Shown here: positions 31,964-42,905 of the stretch, in pieces
Numbering within the stretch: position 1 is the stretch's first letter
Layout: the number at the start of each line of letters is the position of its first letter
Source of the DNA: Apium graveolens
Lineage: Eukaryota > Streptophyta > Magnoliopsida > Apiales > Apiaceae
DNA length: 64,000 nucleotides
NCBI RefSeq assembly: GCF_009905375.1
Contig: NC_133652.1
Span: 18,960,850-19,024,849, forward strand
Direction: 5' to 3'
The notes under the pieces: model-generated
What the model was told of the DNA's origin: nothing
Seen by the model: the letters and a program-made list of their open reading frames with translations, nothing else
The model's database searches: none
Program-made: the position numbers and the translations under genes

Positions 31964-33328
31964 CATAAGGGTTTCAGTGAAGCTGATTTGATATGGTGGA
32001 AGACTTGACAGTGAATTGTATAGTCTATAGTACGAAGGCCTGAGAGCGGAACTAGTCGTCTGTGAACCAGACCATTGCACTAGGCATCAGTGATCCGTGA
32101 AAGGAAACTAAGTACTATCATTCGAAAGACTGTCAAGTGAGATTCGTATTCAAGAAAACTGTTCGAAAACAGGAAGACATGAAGTGGTATGACTCAGAGA
32201 TTGCATAGATCAAGTTTAAGAATGTATAAGAAGTCAAGTACAAGCTCAAAAGGGGTTCAAGTCAACATTCCAGGAGTTGTTGGTCAAGTAAATAGCATGT
32301 ATAAATATTTGGCTAAGTAAGGAGCACTCTAGGGAAGGAGAATCGACTTGTGGAAGTCAAACAAGTCTACTAGTTGATTCTAAGACCTACTAGTCGATTT
32401 TAGGAGTATAGAATGCAAGTCAGAAAAGTTTCTAAGGCAAGAACATTCTATAATGATTGCTAGTCGACTACTAGGTCAAGCTAGTCGATTCTAAAGCTTC
32501 ATTAGTCGACTAGTAGGGAGTTGGATAAAAACTAAGGCAAACAACTCCTCTTGGAATAGAAATCAACTACTAGGAAATGGAAGTAAGTCACTAGTCGATT
32601 TTAACATGTTACTAGTCGACTATGCATTTATACAAGTCGACTAGTAACCCTTCTTGTTCCTAGCTTGTGAAATGACCAAGTCAAATGCTCTCCTATTGAT
32701 TTATAAGTCGACTACTAACACCCTGTGCAAATCGACTTCTACAATTCGACTACTGAAAATCAAGGAAACTTTAATTCGACTTGTGGATTTCGACTACTGC
32801 ACATATTCAGATCTATTTACTTGGACAAGAGCTTGCCACATCTCCAAGTCTATTAACCTACCTATATTTATCAGTTCAACAGTGAATTGGATTATAAATC
32901 ACAATCAGAAATAGTAGCGTTGCTCTCGCTTTTTGGAGATTCGTTCTATCAAATCATCAATTTGCAAAGTGAAGTGCTGCTGAATTTTATACAGAATTCT
33001 AGTCTTACATAGGAGCACTCAAAAGCATTAAAGCCTTGTATTGATAGCTTGTTTCCGATAGGTTTTATTGCGTTTTAGAGTGATAGCGATACACCCATTT
33101 GATAAGTTATCTTTTATAGTGTGTAGAGTTATTGGTGCTTTGTTTACGTTTGTAACAAAGTTTGTAAGCAACCCACTCGGAGATTTTTCTTAATAAAATA
33201 AGATCAATCCCCCGAAGCTCTTGTGTTTGTGTTTGTTTTTCATAGTATCTTTATCCGCTGTGAATTTATTTGAAAAACCAACGATAATACATTCACCCCC
33301 CCTCTGTATTAACCCAGTGGACCTAACA
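31964..33328 (+). mobile_element. 3' LTR of Copia B, second part
   Basis: Resumes after the duplicated CATAA. From 32019 it aligns with 11352-12662 and ends CAGTGGACCTAACA at 33328. It carries the same TAGTCGA motif array (32375-32780) and TTCACCCCCC tract. CTATA (33329-33333) follows. Confidence 0.85.
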
Positions 33329-35162
33329 CTATATCTTTGGGAGCCATCATGGGTAAACTCAACATACCACTACCTTCTCTGCCTGAACAAGTAAGGCCTG
33401 AAATTCCTACTCCCCTTCTAATGCCTGTCAACAAGACTAAGGGGGAGATAGAGGCTAGGTTGACACGATCTAGGTCATCTCAACAGCAAGTCCAGGGGAT
33501 GAAAAGAAATCTAAGGAAGTTAATCTTAACATGGAGAGACTTATTAGGTCTCCTGAAGGACCTAGTCTGAGCAGAGAGTTTGAAGAACTACTCAAAGCCT
33601 TAAAAGCTTCTCTCAATAACAATCATTTCACATATAAAAAAGCCCTGGACAAGACAATCAATTTCATAAGAGTGATCAAGGTCAATAAGGACAACTTTCT
33701 GGAAGAGAAGATTGTGGTTAATGCAGTTGATTCAGGGATATATAGATGTATGCTGGTGCCCCTCAATTGTCTTGTCTCAAGGAGGGCATCTGAGTTGGAT
33801 ATCTTCATCAACAAAGTTAGAGTTATAATTCGTGAAGATACCATGCTATTAACTGCACTAAGAGATGCTCAAGTAGCTGCCTTCCCTGAAGCATATCTAC
33901 AACCAAGCAAGGGTATAACATACATCTGTCCAACCACCAGACAATTCAGATATTTCAATATCCCCAAACACTGTGTCAGGAGCAACGAGAAGATTATCAT
34001 GATCGTTGGAATTGGCTTAAAAGTTAAGAAAAATAAGAACAATGATGATATGGAAATGATAAAGGTACTGGGGAGATATCTGGACAATGCAGAAGCCAAC
34101 TTGCCCAAAACACAGATCAACCAGGATGACTTGGATGATGATGAGCAGAAGAAGAATGATCAAAATCCTTCTGGCTCAAATCCTAGTCAGTCCAGTAAGC
34201 CATCTGGGAGCAAGGGTGGAAAGAAGAAGGAGGATGACAAGAAAGATGAAGAAAAGAAGAGAAGAGATGAGAGAAAGAGTAGAAAGCCTCATGATGATTA
34301 AGAAACCCAAACAACCTTAAAAATCCAAACACAATCAACTCAAATTTCAGCCCAACCTACAACATCAAATATCTTGAATATCAAGGCTTCCAAAATATCT
34401 TAGCCAAAATTTCAATACAAACAGATAGCAAATTCTTTCCTAAAAATTCCAATCACCTCAAGCCAAACTCATCTCAAGAAAATGACAACCCTACCTTTAG
34501 CCAAACCTTCACTGAAATTCAAGCACAAATCTGTTGGGAGAAAGCCTAAGAAAGTCAAGCCTGAAAAGAAAGTGGAAGTCACTTAAAGGGCCATCTGAAA
34601 GTGTTTTAAAGAATCTGACTTTCTACCCCTAAATTGGGGCATCTCAGATGAAGACCATTTCCAACATCTAGCTGAGGAAATTGTTAGAGTCTGGAGTGTA
34701 TCCCTGAGAGAAGTTAGATTTTATTTTAAGGATGGTACATTCACTCTTCTAGACAAAAAGTTAATGGATTCTTTGGCTCCCACATAAATCAAGAGAGTGA
34801 TAAGTTTGTTAAAGGACAAGGATACTACTACAAGGGCATGGAGATCATCTTTGGCTGAATGGTTGATTGAGAGGGAGGAAGCCAAGAAAAGAGATGAGGT
34901 TGAAGCTGAAGAAAGAAGAATGAGACATGATGAAAAAATAGATATGTACATAAAAAGATCAGGAGAGTTAAAAGCAAAAGAAATGAGCAGAATTTCTAAA
35001 GATGGGAGATTTATAAACATCAAAGCTGGTGGATTCTCAAGATTCTGCATAGAGGTTCTGGACCAAGGCTATCCTAAGGCAGCAAGACAAAAACTTGCAG
35101 AAGCTCTAAGTGGAACACCTATTATAGAAGAACTTGAACTTCTTGTCAAATTGAAGGATTAA
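33329..35162 (+). pseudogene. Extra 3' ORF of Copia E (C-terminal portion), broken
   Basis: Begins in mid-protein right after the B LTR (LGAIMGKLNIPLPSLPEQV in one frame), shifts near 33520 to a 256-aa frame (33531-34301), then, after stops, a frame ending at 35162. The middle part is mostly helical with a Ser/Asp- and Lys/Glu-rich tail (GSKGGKKKEDDKKDEEKKRR); the last part has a coiled-coil-like stretch (EREEAKKRDEVEAEERRMRH) and ends ELELLVKLKD. This looks like the C-terminal half of the SIRE-type additional ORF whose N-terminal half is seen in elements A (609-1326) and D (46814-47041). The N-terminal half and E's pol are missing because of element B and the associated deletion. Function unknown; no enzyme motif seen. 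Confidence 0.6.
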
Positions 35163-35361
35163 CTTAGAGAAGAAGCAGATGTAAAAACTGTCTTTACTTG
35201 AGTCTTGTATTCATTGAACCTTGTGAATCTTATGCTGTACAAGTTGTAATTCTATCTAGCTCTATGCAATAATTTTTGATTCCATCATTTCAAACTCGGG
35301 GTTAGGCTTGTTAACAAACATGAATTTGTGTTAAGCAATCTTCTCACAAATTGGGGGAGAT

Positions 35362-36757
35362 TGTTGTAAAAGACATACCTGCACTTTAACAAGACTAAGA
35401 TATTTTGTCAACCCTAAGTAAGTTGTATTGTTATCTTAATCTGTATTTTGTACTTGTAACATTTTAAGTCTGTAAAAATGTGAAAGGAGAAGACTGAAGC
35501 CTTTTTCTATAAATAGTGTCAAGCCTAAGAATTCTATCTGGAAGAAGATCATGCCTCAGAAGAATTATGAAGAAGCTTGGAGTTGAATAAATCTGTTTTA
35601 GGAAAAATACTCTAAGTCAAGATCTCTACAAGTCATAGATTTAATGTTATGGAGAAGTCATTCGAGAACTCCAGAATGGCTTATCGAGAAGTCAGGAAAG
35701 CTACTATAGAACTCAGAGATATCGACAAGCCAAATTGAAAACATGAAGATTGGAGATATCGACAAGTCATTTCTTCACTAGAGAACTCAAAGTTATCGAC
35801 AAGTCTACATTCATTAGAGAACTCTGAGTTATCGATAAGTCTAAGTCTACTAGAGAACTCAGAGATATCGATAAGTCAAAATTCACTAGAGAACTCGGAG
35901 ACATCGCCAAGTTAAATTTTGACTAGAGAACTCTGAGATATCGACAAGTCAAGAAGCTACTAGAGAACTAAGAGTTATCGATAAATCATAGTGAAGATGT
36001 GAAGACTAGAGATCTCGACAAGCCAAAGTTCTCTAATAGAGAACAGAAGACCTCTACAAGCCAAACTAAATATGGAGTACTAGGGATCTCGATAAGCTAA
36101 TATACTTATTGAGATGCCAAGTGTTCTATAGACCTAAACTGGAGATCTCGAGATACAATCTCAAAGTACAAAGTTGTAGATCAGTTCAATATCCAAGATA
36201 AACAATCAACAAACAATCCAACAGCTGGATTGACAAGTCTACAAAAAGCAGCTTGAAGAGTGTGTAAGATCAATGGTAAAGATTAAACTGACAGAGGAAG
36301 ATTAAAGTGAACACGGGATGCTAAAGATATGCTAAGCCAGAAATGGAAGATCTACTTTTCTATAAATAGAAATGACAAGTGACAGTTTAGAAAAGCTAAA
36401 ATCATGTCTTATTACACCCTGTGTAAACCAGCAGTTAACTGAGCTATAAAATTAACACTGGTCCTTAGTCAGCTGTAACTCTTTAGATCAAATTTCTTGT
36501 AACACTCTCAAGGAGAAGCTAAGCTCTTTATCAACAAAGAACCTTGAAATTTTGTAGCAAAACAGTCTTAATTTTAATATAAAATTAAGTGAGTTTTGAA
36601 GATATGTGTTCTTTATATTTTGCAAGTTTAAATTCTTCATGAACACATTTCACTACAAGAATTAATTTACTTTGTTCAACCAAAAACATTCAAGAAAAGC
36701 CTAAAAATAGATAAACACATTCACTCCCCCCCTCTGTGTGTTATTCATTACCTAACA
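35362..36757 (+). mobile_element. 3' LTR of Copia E
   Basis: Starts TGTTGTAAAAGAC right after the polypurine tract TTGGGGGAGAT (35351-35361) and ends TTACCTAACA at 36757 after the C-rich TCACTCCCCCCC tract; 1396 bp. It holds two TATA boxes CTATAAATAG (35508-35517 and 36360-36369) and a tandem array of ~40-bp units between them. No second LTR of E remains, so the boundary cannot be cross-checked; TTAAA follows. Confidence 0.75.
35640..36140 (+). repeat. Tandem ~40-bp repeats inside the LTR of Copia E
   Basis: About ten degenerate units with the core CTAGAGAACTC followed by AGAGATATCGACAAGTC, with variants GTTATCGA, GATAAGTC and GGAGACATCGCCAAG. They lie between two TATA boxes of the LTR. Confidence 0.8.
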
Positions 36758-37284
36758 TTAAATAAATTTAAAATTTAAATAATATTAAATTAATAAATAT
36801 ATAAAAGAACGTGTTTTGCTGGAGATTAGAGGTGGTAATTTATAAAAGTCAGAAAAATTTGATATATTTATGTGGATTCCACCAATTGATGGCCATTAAC
36901 AACTCTATCAAAAATTAAAAGTTTGGTTGATGAATTGATGGAGTATCAATTTTTGATAAAGTAAAAATGAAGCCTGTGCATACTATTTTTATAAACTAGG
37001 ATTGAAAATGCTGATGAATCAATGATTTGCTCCCTTGGGTGCATATGCTCTAATAACTTTGGACTTTGGTAATATAAAAGCTTTGTAAAGTGGCTTCTGA
37101 TAGACAATATAGACTTATATATTGAGTGCAAACATCGCCAAATTTTTAAAGGTTCAATAAAATCCATGCTTAGATAATTACAGAGCTACATTCATACTAA
37201 ATCTTTAAAAAAAGGATAATTTTTATAAATAAAAAATAATTGGAAATGACATGGACCAACGTCTCCATTGTATCATGAACGTAT
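36758..37284. other. Unassigned flank between Copia E and the RPA-like pseudogene
   Basis: AT-rich sequence with no frame I trust (a 73-codon minus frame at 36946-37167 resembles nothing). On the minus strand it lies just after the pseudogene's stop codon, so it may be its 3' untranslated region or old intergenic DNA. Confidence 0.4.
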
Positions 37285-37650
37285 TCAGTGCTCTGGTTGA
37301 ACAGCATTTTCCCAGAACTTGTTCCTTATGTCATCTCCAACAGTTGTGATTCAAAAATCCAAACTTGGATCACTAACTTATCCAAATACTGATCCAAATT
37401 TATGATCAACTCTAACAGTGTGATCCAAATATTTGATCCAAATTACTTTTTACATATAATAATATATAAATATAATATTAAACAATTTTATCTTAAATTT
37501 ATCATTTAAGCATTATTAACAATTTATATAACATTTCATAAATTTATTAAATCAAAAATAATTAATACATATAAAAATTTTAAAATTGTGCATTTAATAC
37601 AAGAAAAATACATTTATTGCAATAATTTTTTTTTGAAACTAAATACTTTA

Positions 37651-40011
37651 TCATTCATTGGAAGAATCATTCAATAAGGTCTCCAACATATCAGTAGGAG
37701 GAGACGTAAAAACATGAAAGCAATTGGTTACACAAGGTTTTCTAGCTAAAACATGAGCTACCTTGGTACCTTGCTTACGAAGATGACTAACTAAAAAACC
37801 AGGAGCCTCATTCAACAGCAACCTACATTGCTCAATTACATGACCAACCTCCAGGAGATATTTGTTGCTGCTCGACAACGCCTTGACTGTATGAAAAGAA
37901 TCAGTTTCCAGAGCTACCTTACAATAGCCACGCTGCATAACCCAAGTTAGAGCCTCTTTAACCCCAATGCTTTCAGCCTCAAGAACCGTTGCAGGACATG
38001 GCAAAGCTAGTACTTTAGCCTCCACAAATGCTCCAGTATAATCACGAATCACCATGCCTACTGTGAACTGCTCAGCTTGAGGAAACACTGAAGCATCAAC
38101 ATTTACTTTCCACGTACCTTGCTCTGGCGGTCTCCATTTATGCATACTACGCTGACTAATCCCATTACTCACCCCAATTGCACTCTTTGACCTCTCCTTA
38201 GCCTTCCTCCATTCCTGCATATTCCTGCAGCTCATCTCCATTGCTATTGCTGAGTTAATCACTGTTCCTTCCCAAACTCTCTTATTTTGCCAAAACCATA
38301 TCCGCCACAAGACCGTAGCAATTTTAACTGCTTCTGCCTGACTTGATATTTCCAACCTATTCAACAGCCATTCCGGAGCAGAAAATACCTCCGCCATATC
38401 ATACTCCAGACCAACAACATTCCAACAGCTTTTTGCAAAGTTACAGTCAAAGAATACATGAAGAAGATGATTAACATCACTATTGCACATGGGACATATA
38501 ATAGGGACATGGACCCCTTTATGTCGAAGGTAATTCCTAACAGGTATATTATTACGACAAAACCGCCACAAGAAAATCTTTATTTTATGAGGTAAAGGCA
38601 ATCTCCACATCTTGTTCCAGCCTGCAGATCGAGTACAATGCGAGTCTCCAACAAATTGATCATACCAAAAGTGGCAACCAGTCTTCACATTATATATTCC
38701 ATCAATCGACTTCGACCACACTATTCTATCACCAACTAATCGTTGAGGCACAAACGTTGCCAGAATAGCTTTTGCATCATCTATGTTGAACAACTCATGC
38801 ACCTTTTCTGAGTCCCAGACTTTAGTACCTGAATGAAATAACTCAGACACAGTTTCTCCTCTTCCTTCATATCGTTGAAGATTCTCCACCTTGAAATCCT
38901 TCTTTAACGCCAGCCAAGGATTTTTAGTTGCCACGATGCTTTGCCCATCGCCTACCACCCATCTGAATCCACCTTTTAAAATTTCTTTTTCTTGCCACAG
39001 GCCTGCCCATATGAAACTGCCTCCTTGACCCTTTACATCATCTAAAATGTGAGCATCTTGGAAATATCTAGCCTTCAGCACTCGGGACACCAACATATCA
39101 GGCTGCTCAATGCATCTCCAAATATGTTTTCCTAACAATACTACATTGAAACCATATAGGCTTTTAAACCCCAATCCTCCTTGACTTTTCGACATACTCA
39201 TACCCTCCCATCCCAACCATTTTACACCTTTACTTTGGTTTGATCCCGAATTCCACCAGTAACCATTGAAAAGGCGTTCAATCTCTTGTGAAAGCGTTTT
39301 AGGTAATAAAAAACATGAGATGCAGTATGATGGAACTGACTGAGCCACATTCTTAATAAGAATTGATTTTCCCGCTCTAGAGATGGGTTTAGCCTTCCAA
39401 CCTTGAACTCGCTTATAAACCCTTTCCTTTAAATAGCCAAACACCTGTTTTTTCGACCTCCCAACCAATGAAGGCAAACCTAGGTAATGACTATTAGAGA
39501 TGTCATTATGAACACCTAGCACCGAAGAGAGTTGCAATTGCTTATCCAATCTCACATTAGAACTGTAAATCACCCCTGACTTCTGGTAGTTAATAGCTTG
39601 GCCTGACATCTCTGCATACATCTCCAGAATGCCTTTAACATGAATAACTTCCTCATAAGAAGCTTTAAAAAATATAAAGCTGTCATCAGCAAACAAAAGA
39701 TGGGACACCTCCAGTGCAGTTTGACTGATTCTACATCCATGAATCCTCCCTTCCTCAGATGCATTATCTAACAAGTTGGACAAACCTTCTACACAGAATA
39801 AGAATAAGTACGGTGATAGAGGATCTCCTTGACGGAGACCTCTCTTAGGAGTTATAGGGCCTACAGTCAGACCATTATAACAAACGTCATAAGACACTGT
39901 AGTTACACACCTCATTATCCAATCTATCCACTTATTGTAAAAACCAAGAGATTGCATTCTACTCTTCAAATATCTCCAATCCACCCTATCATAAGCTTTG
40001 CTTATATCCAA
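37651..40011 (-). CDS. LINE ORF2 C-terminal part: RT palm, zf-RVT and RNase H
   Basis: 786-aa frame. RT blocks: DISKAYDRVDW, GLRQGDPLSPYLF, and the catalytic HLLFADDSFIF (FADD box). Thumb and maturase-like region follow (QGWKAKPISRAGKSILIK, WLGWEGMSMSKSQGGLGFK). Then the zf-RVT domain (MWRLPLPHKIKIFLWR, CPMCNSDVNHLLHVFFDC) and a plant RNase H-like tail (KVNVDASVF, GMVIRDYTG, LEAESIGVKEAL, ALETDSFHTV). It would nick-prime and copy LINE RNA at the target. It is separated from the upstream RT part by a frameshift between 40034 and 40011. Confidence 0.9.
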   Translation of the reverse strand: MDISKAYDRVDWRYLKSRMQSLGFYNKWIDWIMRCVTTVSYDVCYNGLTVGPITPKRGLRQGDPLSPYLFLFCVEGLSNLLDNASEEGRIHGCRISQTALEVSHLLFADDSFIFFKASYEEVIHVKGILEMYAEMSGQAINYQKSGVIYSSNVRLDKQLQLSSVLGVHNDISNSHYLGLPSLVGRSKKQVFGYLKERVYKRVQGWKAKPISRAGKSILIKNVAQSVPSYCISCFLLPKTLSQEIERLFNGYWWNSGSNQSKGVKWLGWEGMSMSKSQGGLGFKSLYGFNVVLLGKHIWRCIEQPDMLVSRVLKARYFQDAHILDDVKGQGGSFIWAGLWQEKEILKGGFRWVVGDGQSIVATKNPWLALKKDFKVENLQRYEGRGETVSELFHSGTKVWDSEKVHELFNIDDAKAILATFVPQRLVGDRIVWSKSIDGIYNVKTGCHFWYDQFVGDSHCTRSAGWNKMWRLPLPHKIKIFLWRFCRNNIPVRNYLRHKGVHVPIICPMCNSDVNHLLHVFFDCNFAKSCWNVVGLEYDMAEVFSAPEWLLNRLEISSQAEAVKIATVLWRIWFWQNKRVWEGTVINSAIAMEMSCRNMQEWRKAKERSKSAIGVSNGISQRSMHKWRPPEQGTWKVNVDASVFPQAEQFTVGMVIRDYTGAFVEAKVLALPCPATVLEAESIGVKEALTWVMQRGYCKVALETDSFHTVKALSSSNKYLLEVGHVIEQCRLLLNEAPGFLVSHLRKQGTKVAHVLARKPCVTNCFHVFTSPPTDMLETLLNDSSNE

Positions 40012-40033
40012 TTTTAGAGCAACTTCACCATCC

Positions 40034-40720
40034 TTACCCCCTACTCCTTTTCAGACGATTAACAATCTCAAAAGCTACTACGACGTTGTCTGTAATACTT
40101 CTACCCGGAATAAACGTTGATTGCTTTTCTGAAATGAGACATGGCAAAACTTCTTTCAACCTATTCGCTAACACTTTAGCCATAATCTTATATAAAACAT
40201 TACATAGAGCTATTGGACGCAAATCCTTCATATGACACGCATTTTCTTTCTTCGGGACCAAAACCACATTTGTATGATTAAGATCAGCAGGAAAAGAATT
40301 ACCTCTTAGCCAATCTTTATAGCAGTGAAACACCTCTTTTCCCATAACCTTCCAAAAGTTCTGATAAAATGCTGGATTCAATCCGTCGGGGTCGGATGCT
40401 CTGTCAGGATGCATTTAATGAGCAGCTGTTGTAAATTCCTCCAATGACACCCCCTCCGTTAGTCTCATATTCTGCTCATAAGATACCATTCTCGGACTAG
40501 CAACATCCACATTCGAACGTATCCTTCCAGGAGCAGCAAAAACCTCACTAAAATATTTGAGAATTACACCACCCATCTCATCTGCCTTTTCCACTCGATT
40601 GCCTTCGTCTGTCATTAGAAAACTAATATGATTAGTCTTCTTTCTTGCAGATGCATACGCATGAAAGAACTTCATATTTTCGTCTCCTTCTTTAAGCCAG
40701 AACAACTTTGCTCTCTGTTT
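40034..40720 (-). pseudogene. LINE ORF2 middle part: RT N-terminal region
   Basis: Two same-phase pieces, 40705-40415 (FWLKEGDENMKFFHAYASAR, the conserved link after the endonuclease) and 40414-40034 (SDPDGLNPAFYQNFW, VLVPKKENACHMKDLRPIAL, NRLKEVLPCLISEKQSTFIPGR). They are broken by stops at about 40721 and 40415. The blocks match the fingers region of plant L1 reverse transcriptases. Confidence 0.85.
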
Positions 40721-41731
40721 TCAATAAATCTCCTCATGTAACAGAATCTCATTTAACTTATCTCTTTCCATCAGAAATTGTCGCACTCCATAGTCATCAG
40801 TATTATCCTTTAGAGAATCCATAAGTGCCTTATGATGCTTTACTTTCTCCTTAAACTTGTTAAAAAAATTCCGCCCCCACTTCTCCATATATCTCGACAC
40901 AGACATAAGCTTAGGCAATAAGTGAGAATGCGAAATGTTCTCCCAATGCCCAGCAACATCCTTGATAAAACTCGGCTCCTTAAGCCATTTGTTCTCGAAT
41001 TTGAATCTAAAAGCTCTTTTAGGAATTGAAAATTCAAGTAAATCAAGTTGAATCAGATCATGGTCTGAGACAGATGTCGAAACAACACTTAACTTACATA
41101 AGGGAAATTTTGACCACCATTGCATCATAGCAAATGCCCTGTCCAATCGTTCTTGAACCCAATCATCAGTTCCCCTACTTTTCTCCCACGTATAAGACCC
41201 GCCACTTAACTCCAATTCTGTCAACAAACTTTCCTCCAAAGCATTTCGAAAACCCTTCATAAGAGCCACAGGATGTGGATGATTTCCTTTTTTATCTACA
41301 CTATATAGAAGATCATTAAAGTCACCCATTATGCACCATGGGATATTAGAAATCTTTGCTAATCTACAGATCATATTCCACGCTTCTCTACGCCTTGAAC
41401 GTTCTGGATAACCATAATAGAACGTAAGTCTCCAACTAGCTACATTATTCTCATTAAAAATAATATCGATGTGATTTTGTGAATACCCAGTTATACTACA
41501 GTCAACATGACTCTTCCAAAAAATAGCTAGACCACCACTTCTGCCTATACGATCAACAGAAAAATCCTGAGCAAACCCAAGCTTCATACGTAAACTCTTT
41601 ATCCTACCAGCATCTGAAATCGTTTCACTTAAAAACAGAACATCGGGTTTACGATCTCTTACAAGATCGTTCAGACCTCGAACTGTACGAGGGTTCCCCA
41701 ACCCCCTACAGTTCCAACTTAGACAACTCAT
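40721..41731 (-). CDS. LINE ORF2 N-terminal apurinic/apyrimidinic-like endonuclease
   Basis: 336-aa frame beginning MSCLSWNCRGLGNPRTVRGL at 41731. Endonuclease motifs: the N of WNCRGLGN, E of FLSETIS, FYYGYPE, the MGDFNDLL block with catalytic Asp/Asn, and SDHDLIQLDL near the end. It nicks target DNA to prime reverse transcription. The start is the usual ORF2 methionine, ~90 bp after ORF1. A stop after HEEIY ends it. Confidence 0.9.
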   Translation of the reverse strand: MSCLSWNCRGLGNPRTVRGLNDLVRDRKPDVLFLSETISDAGRIKSLRMKLGFAQDFSVDRIGRSGGLAIFWKSHVDCSITGYSQNHIDIIFNENNVASWRLTFYYGYPERSRRREAWNMICRLAKISNIPWCIMGDFNDLLYSVDKKGNHPHPVALMKGFRNALEESLLTELELSGGSYTWEKSRGTDDWVQERLDRAFAMMQWWSKFPLCKLSVVSTSVSDHDLIQLDLLEFSIPKRAFRFKFENKWLKEPSFIKDVAGHWENISHSHLLPKLMSVSRYMEKWGRNFFNKFKEKVKHHKALMDSLKDNTDDYGVRQFLMERDKLNEILLHEEIY

Positions 41732-41817
41732 TGCGGCTGGCTAGCTTGCCTCGCAAGCATAGCCAAAAAAATAGGAGAGGAGTCTGTGCAATCAACATTA
41801 GAAAGTGCAAAGTCCAT

Positions 41818-42905
41818 TTATGTTGTATTAGAAATTCCCTCAATATCCATTCTTTCACTTAGCCCAATCCTTTTACGTTTCCTCTCTTCCAGTTCAAGCC
41901 CATCCAACTCCTCCTGACCCTGCCCATTAACATTTTTTGAAAATTTATTTCCCTCCCCAATATTACTAATATTCAGATATTTATTAGTATATCCCTTAAA
42001 ATTTGCTCCCCCAACAAACTCAGTTCCATTTTGTTGCTGTACTCCCGTATTCCTTGCTAATCCTTGATTTTGAAATTCCTGATTATCCTCCTTTCCGTTT
42101 CTCCCGCCCCAACTTGCATCACCCTCATCACGCAACCACTTACTCCGCCCTTGCGTCGCCAGCCTCCTTGGTGGTGCACGGAGCCAACTTCCCCATTCAC
42201 GAGTTTTCCCATCTGTTCCTCCTTCAAATTTCTTCTTACAAAACCTTTATGTATGTGTCAACATACCACATACAAAACAGAAATCGCCAAGATTCTCATA
42301 CTTACAATTCACAATAAACTCAGACTTATCTCTTTCTTACATATCTTCTTCTTCCTTTTCAATGGAGCTCTCACATCCACCTTTATTTTGATGCGCATAT
42401 ATTCTCTCCATATACTTGCATTATTACTTAAATCATACGTTACAAATGACCCAAAGAAATTCCCCAGCTGCCTCCCTATTGACTCTGCCATATATCCACC
42501 AGGAAGGTCGTATAACTGAATCCAAAACTCAACTTCATTAAGAGGCACCTTCGTTGGATCACCCCCAGTTGGAATCACGTTAGTCACAAGCGTTGCATTT
42601 TCGAAAGTCCAAGGACCATTGCTCATCATCCACTGCATATGATCTTTGTGATAAAATTGAAACAAAAACAGACCCGGCGTCAACATCTTAATATTTATCC
42701 CCATAGCAGACTTCCAGATATCAGCCATCTTTGACTTCATTACACGTACATTCAGATATTTCTCCGTGAGAAATTTCCCCACCAGGCATAATTCAAATCT
42801 ATTCTCACAATTATCCACCTCCTCATCCAAAACTAACTCTTCATTCTCTTCATTTGTTATATCTAGCCCAGACATCAGCTCATCAATATTGTTCTCCGTT
42901 GCCAT
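41818..42905 (-). pseudogene. LINE ORF1 (DUF4283 domain and zinc knuckle), interrupted
   Basis: 42905-42309 encodes an acidic N-terminus and a DUF4283-type domain (FELCLVGKFLTEKYLNVRVM, FLFQFYHKDHMQWMMSNGPW, VPLNEVEFWIQLYDLPGGYM), as in plant L1 ORF1. It continues after a frameshift near 42310 as a CCHC knuckle (CFVCGMLTHT, a stop, then RFC, around 42245-42280), then a Gly/Asn-rich tail (42135-41818). The protein packages LINE RNA. The stop in the knuckle disables it. Confidence 0.8.

Larger units (their letters stand above)
11352..33328 (+). mobile_element. Copia retrotransposon B, split by a nested Gypsy-like element
   Basis: 5' LTR 11352-12662 (truncated at its start), primer site 12665-12676, gag and pol 12863-18678, long 3' non-coding region, polypurine tract 21313-21326, 3' LTR 21327-21603 plus 31969-33328. 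Without the 10.4-kb insertion the element is about 11.6 kb. The 3' LTR is about 1637 bp against 1311 bp for the 5' copy, so the first ~326 bp of the 5' LTR are gone. CTATA follows the 3' LTR (33329-33333); the matching left duplication was probably lost with the deletion, although a CTATA also occurs at 11351-11355. It sits inside element E. Confidence 0.85.

Noticed and set aside
35640..36140. The 40-bp repeats as a CRISPR array
   Set aside because: Tandem, degenerate and without unique spacers, inside a plant LTR.
36946..37167. 73-aa minus frame between Copia E and the RPA-like pseudogene
   Set aside because: No similarity I can recognise, weak start context and AT-rich background.
42003..42519. 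Plus-strand frames of 104 and 151 aa over the LINE
   Set aside because: Antisense shadows of LINE ORF1; the minus-strand frame has DUF4283 and zinc-knuckle motifs.
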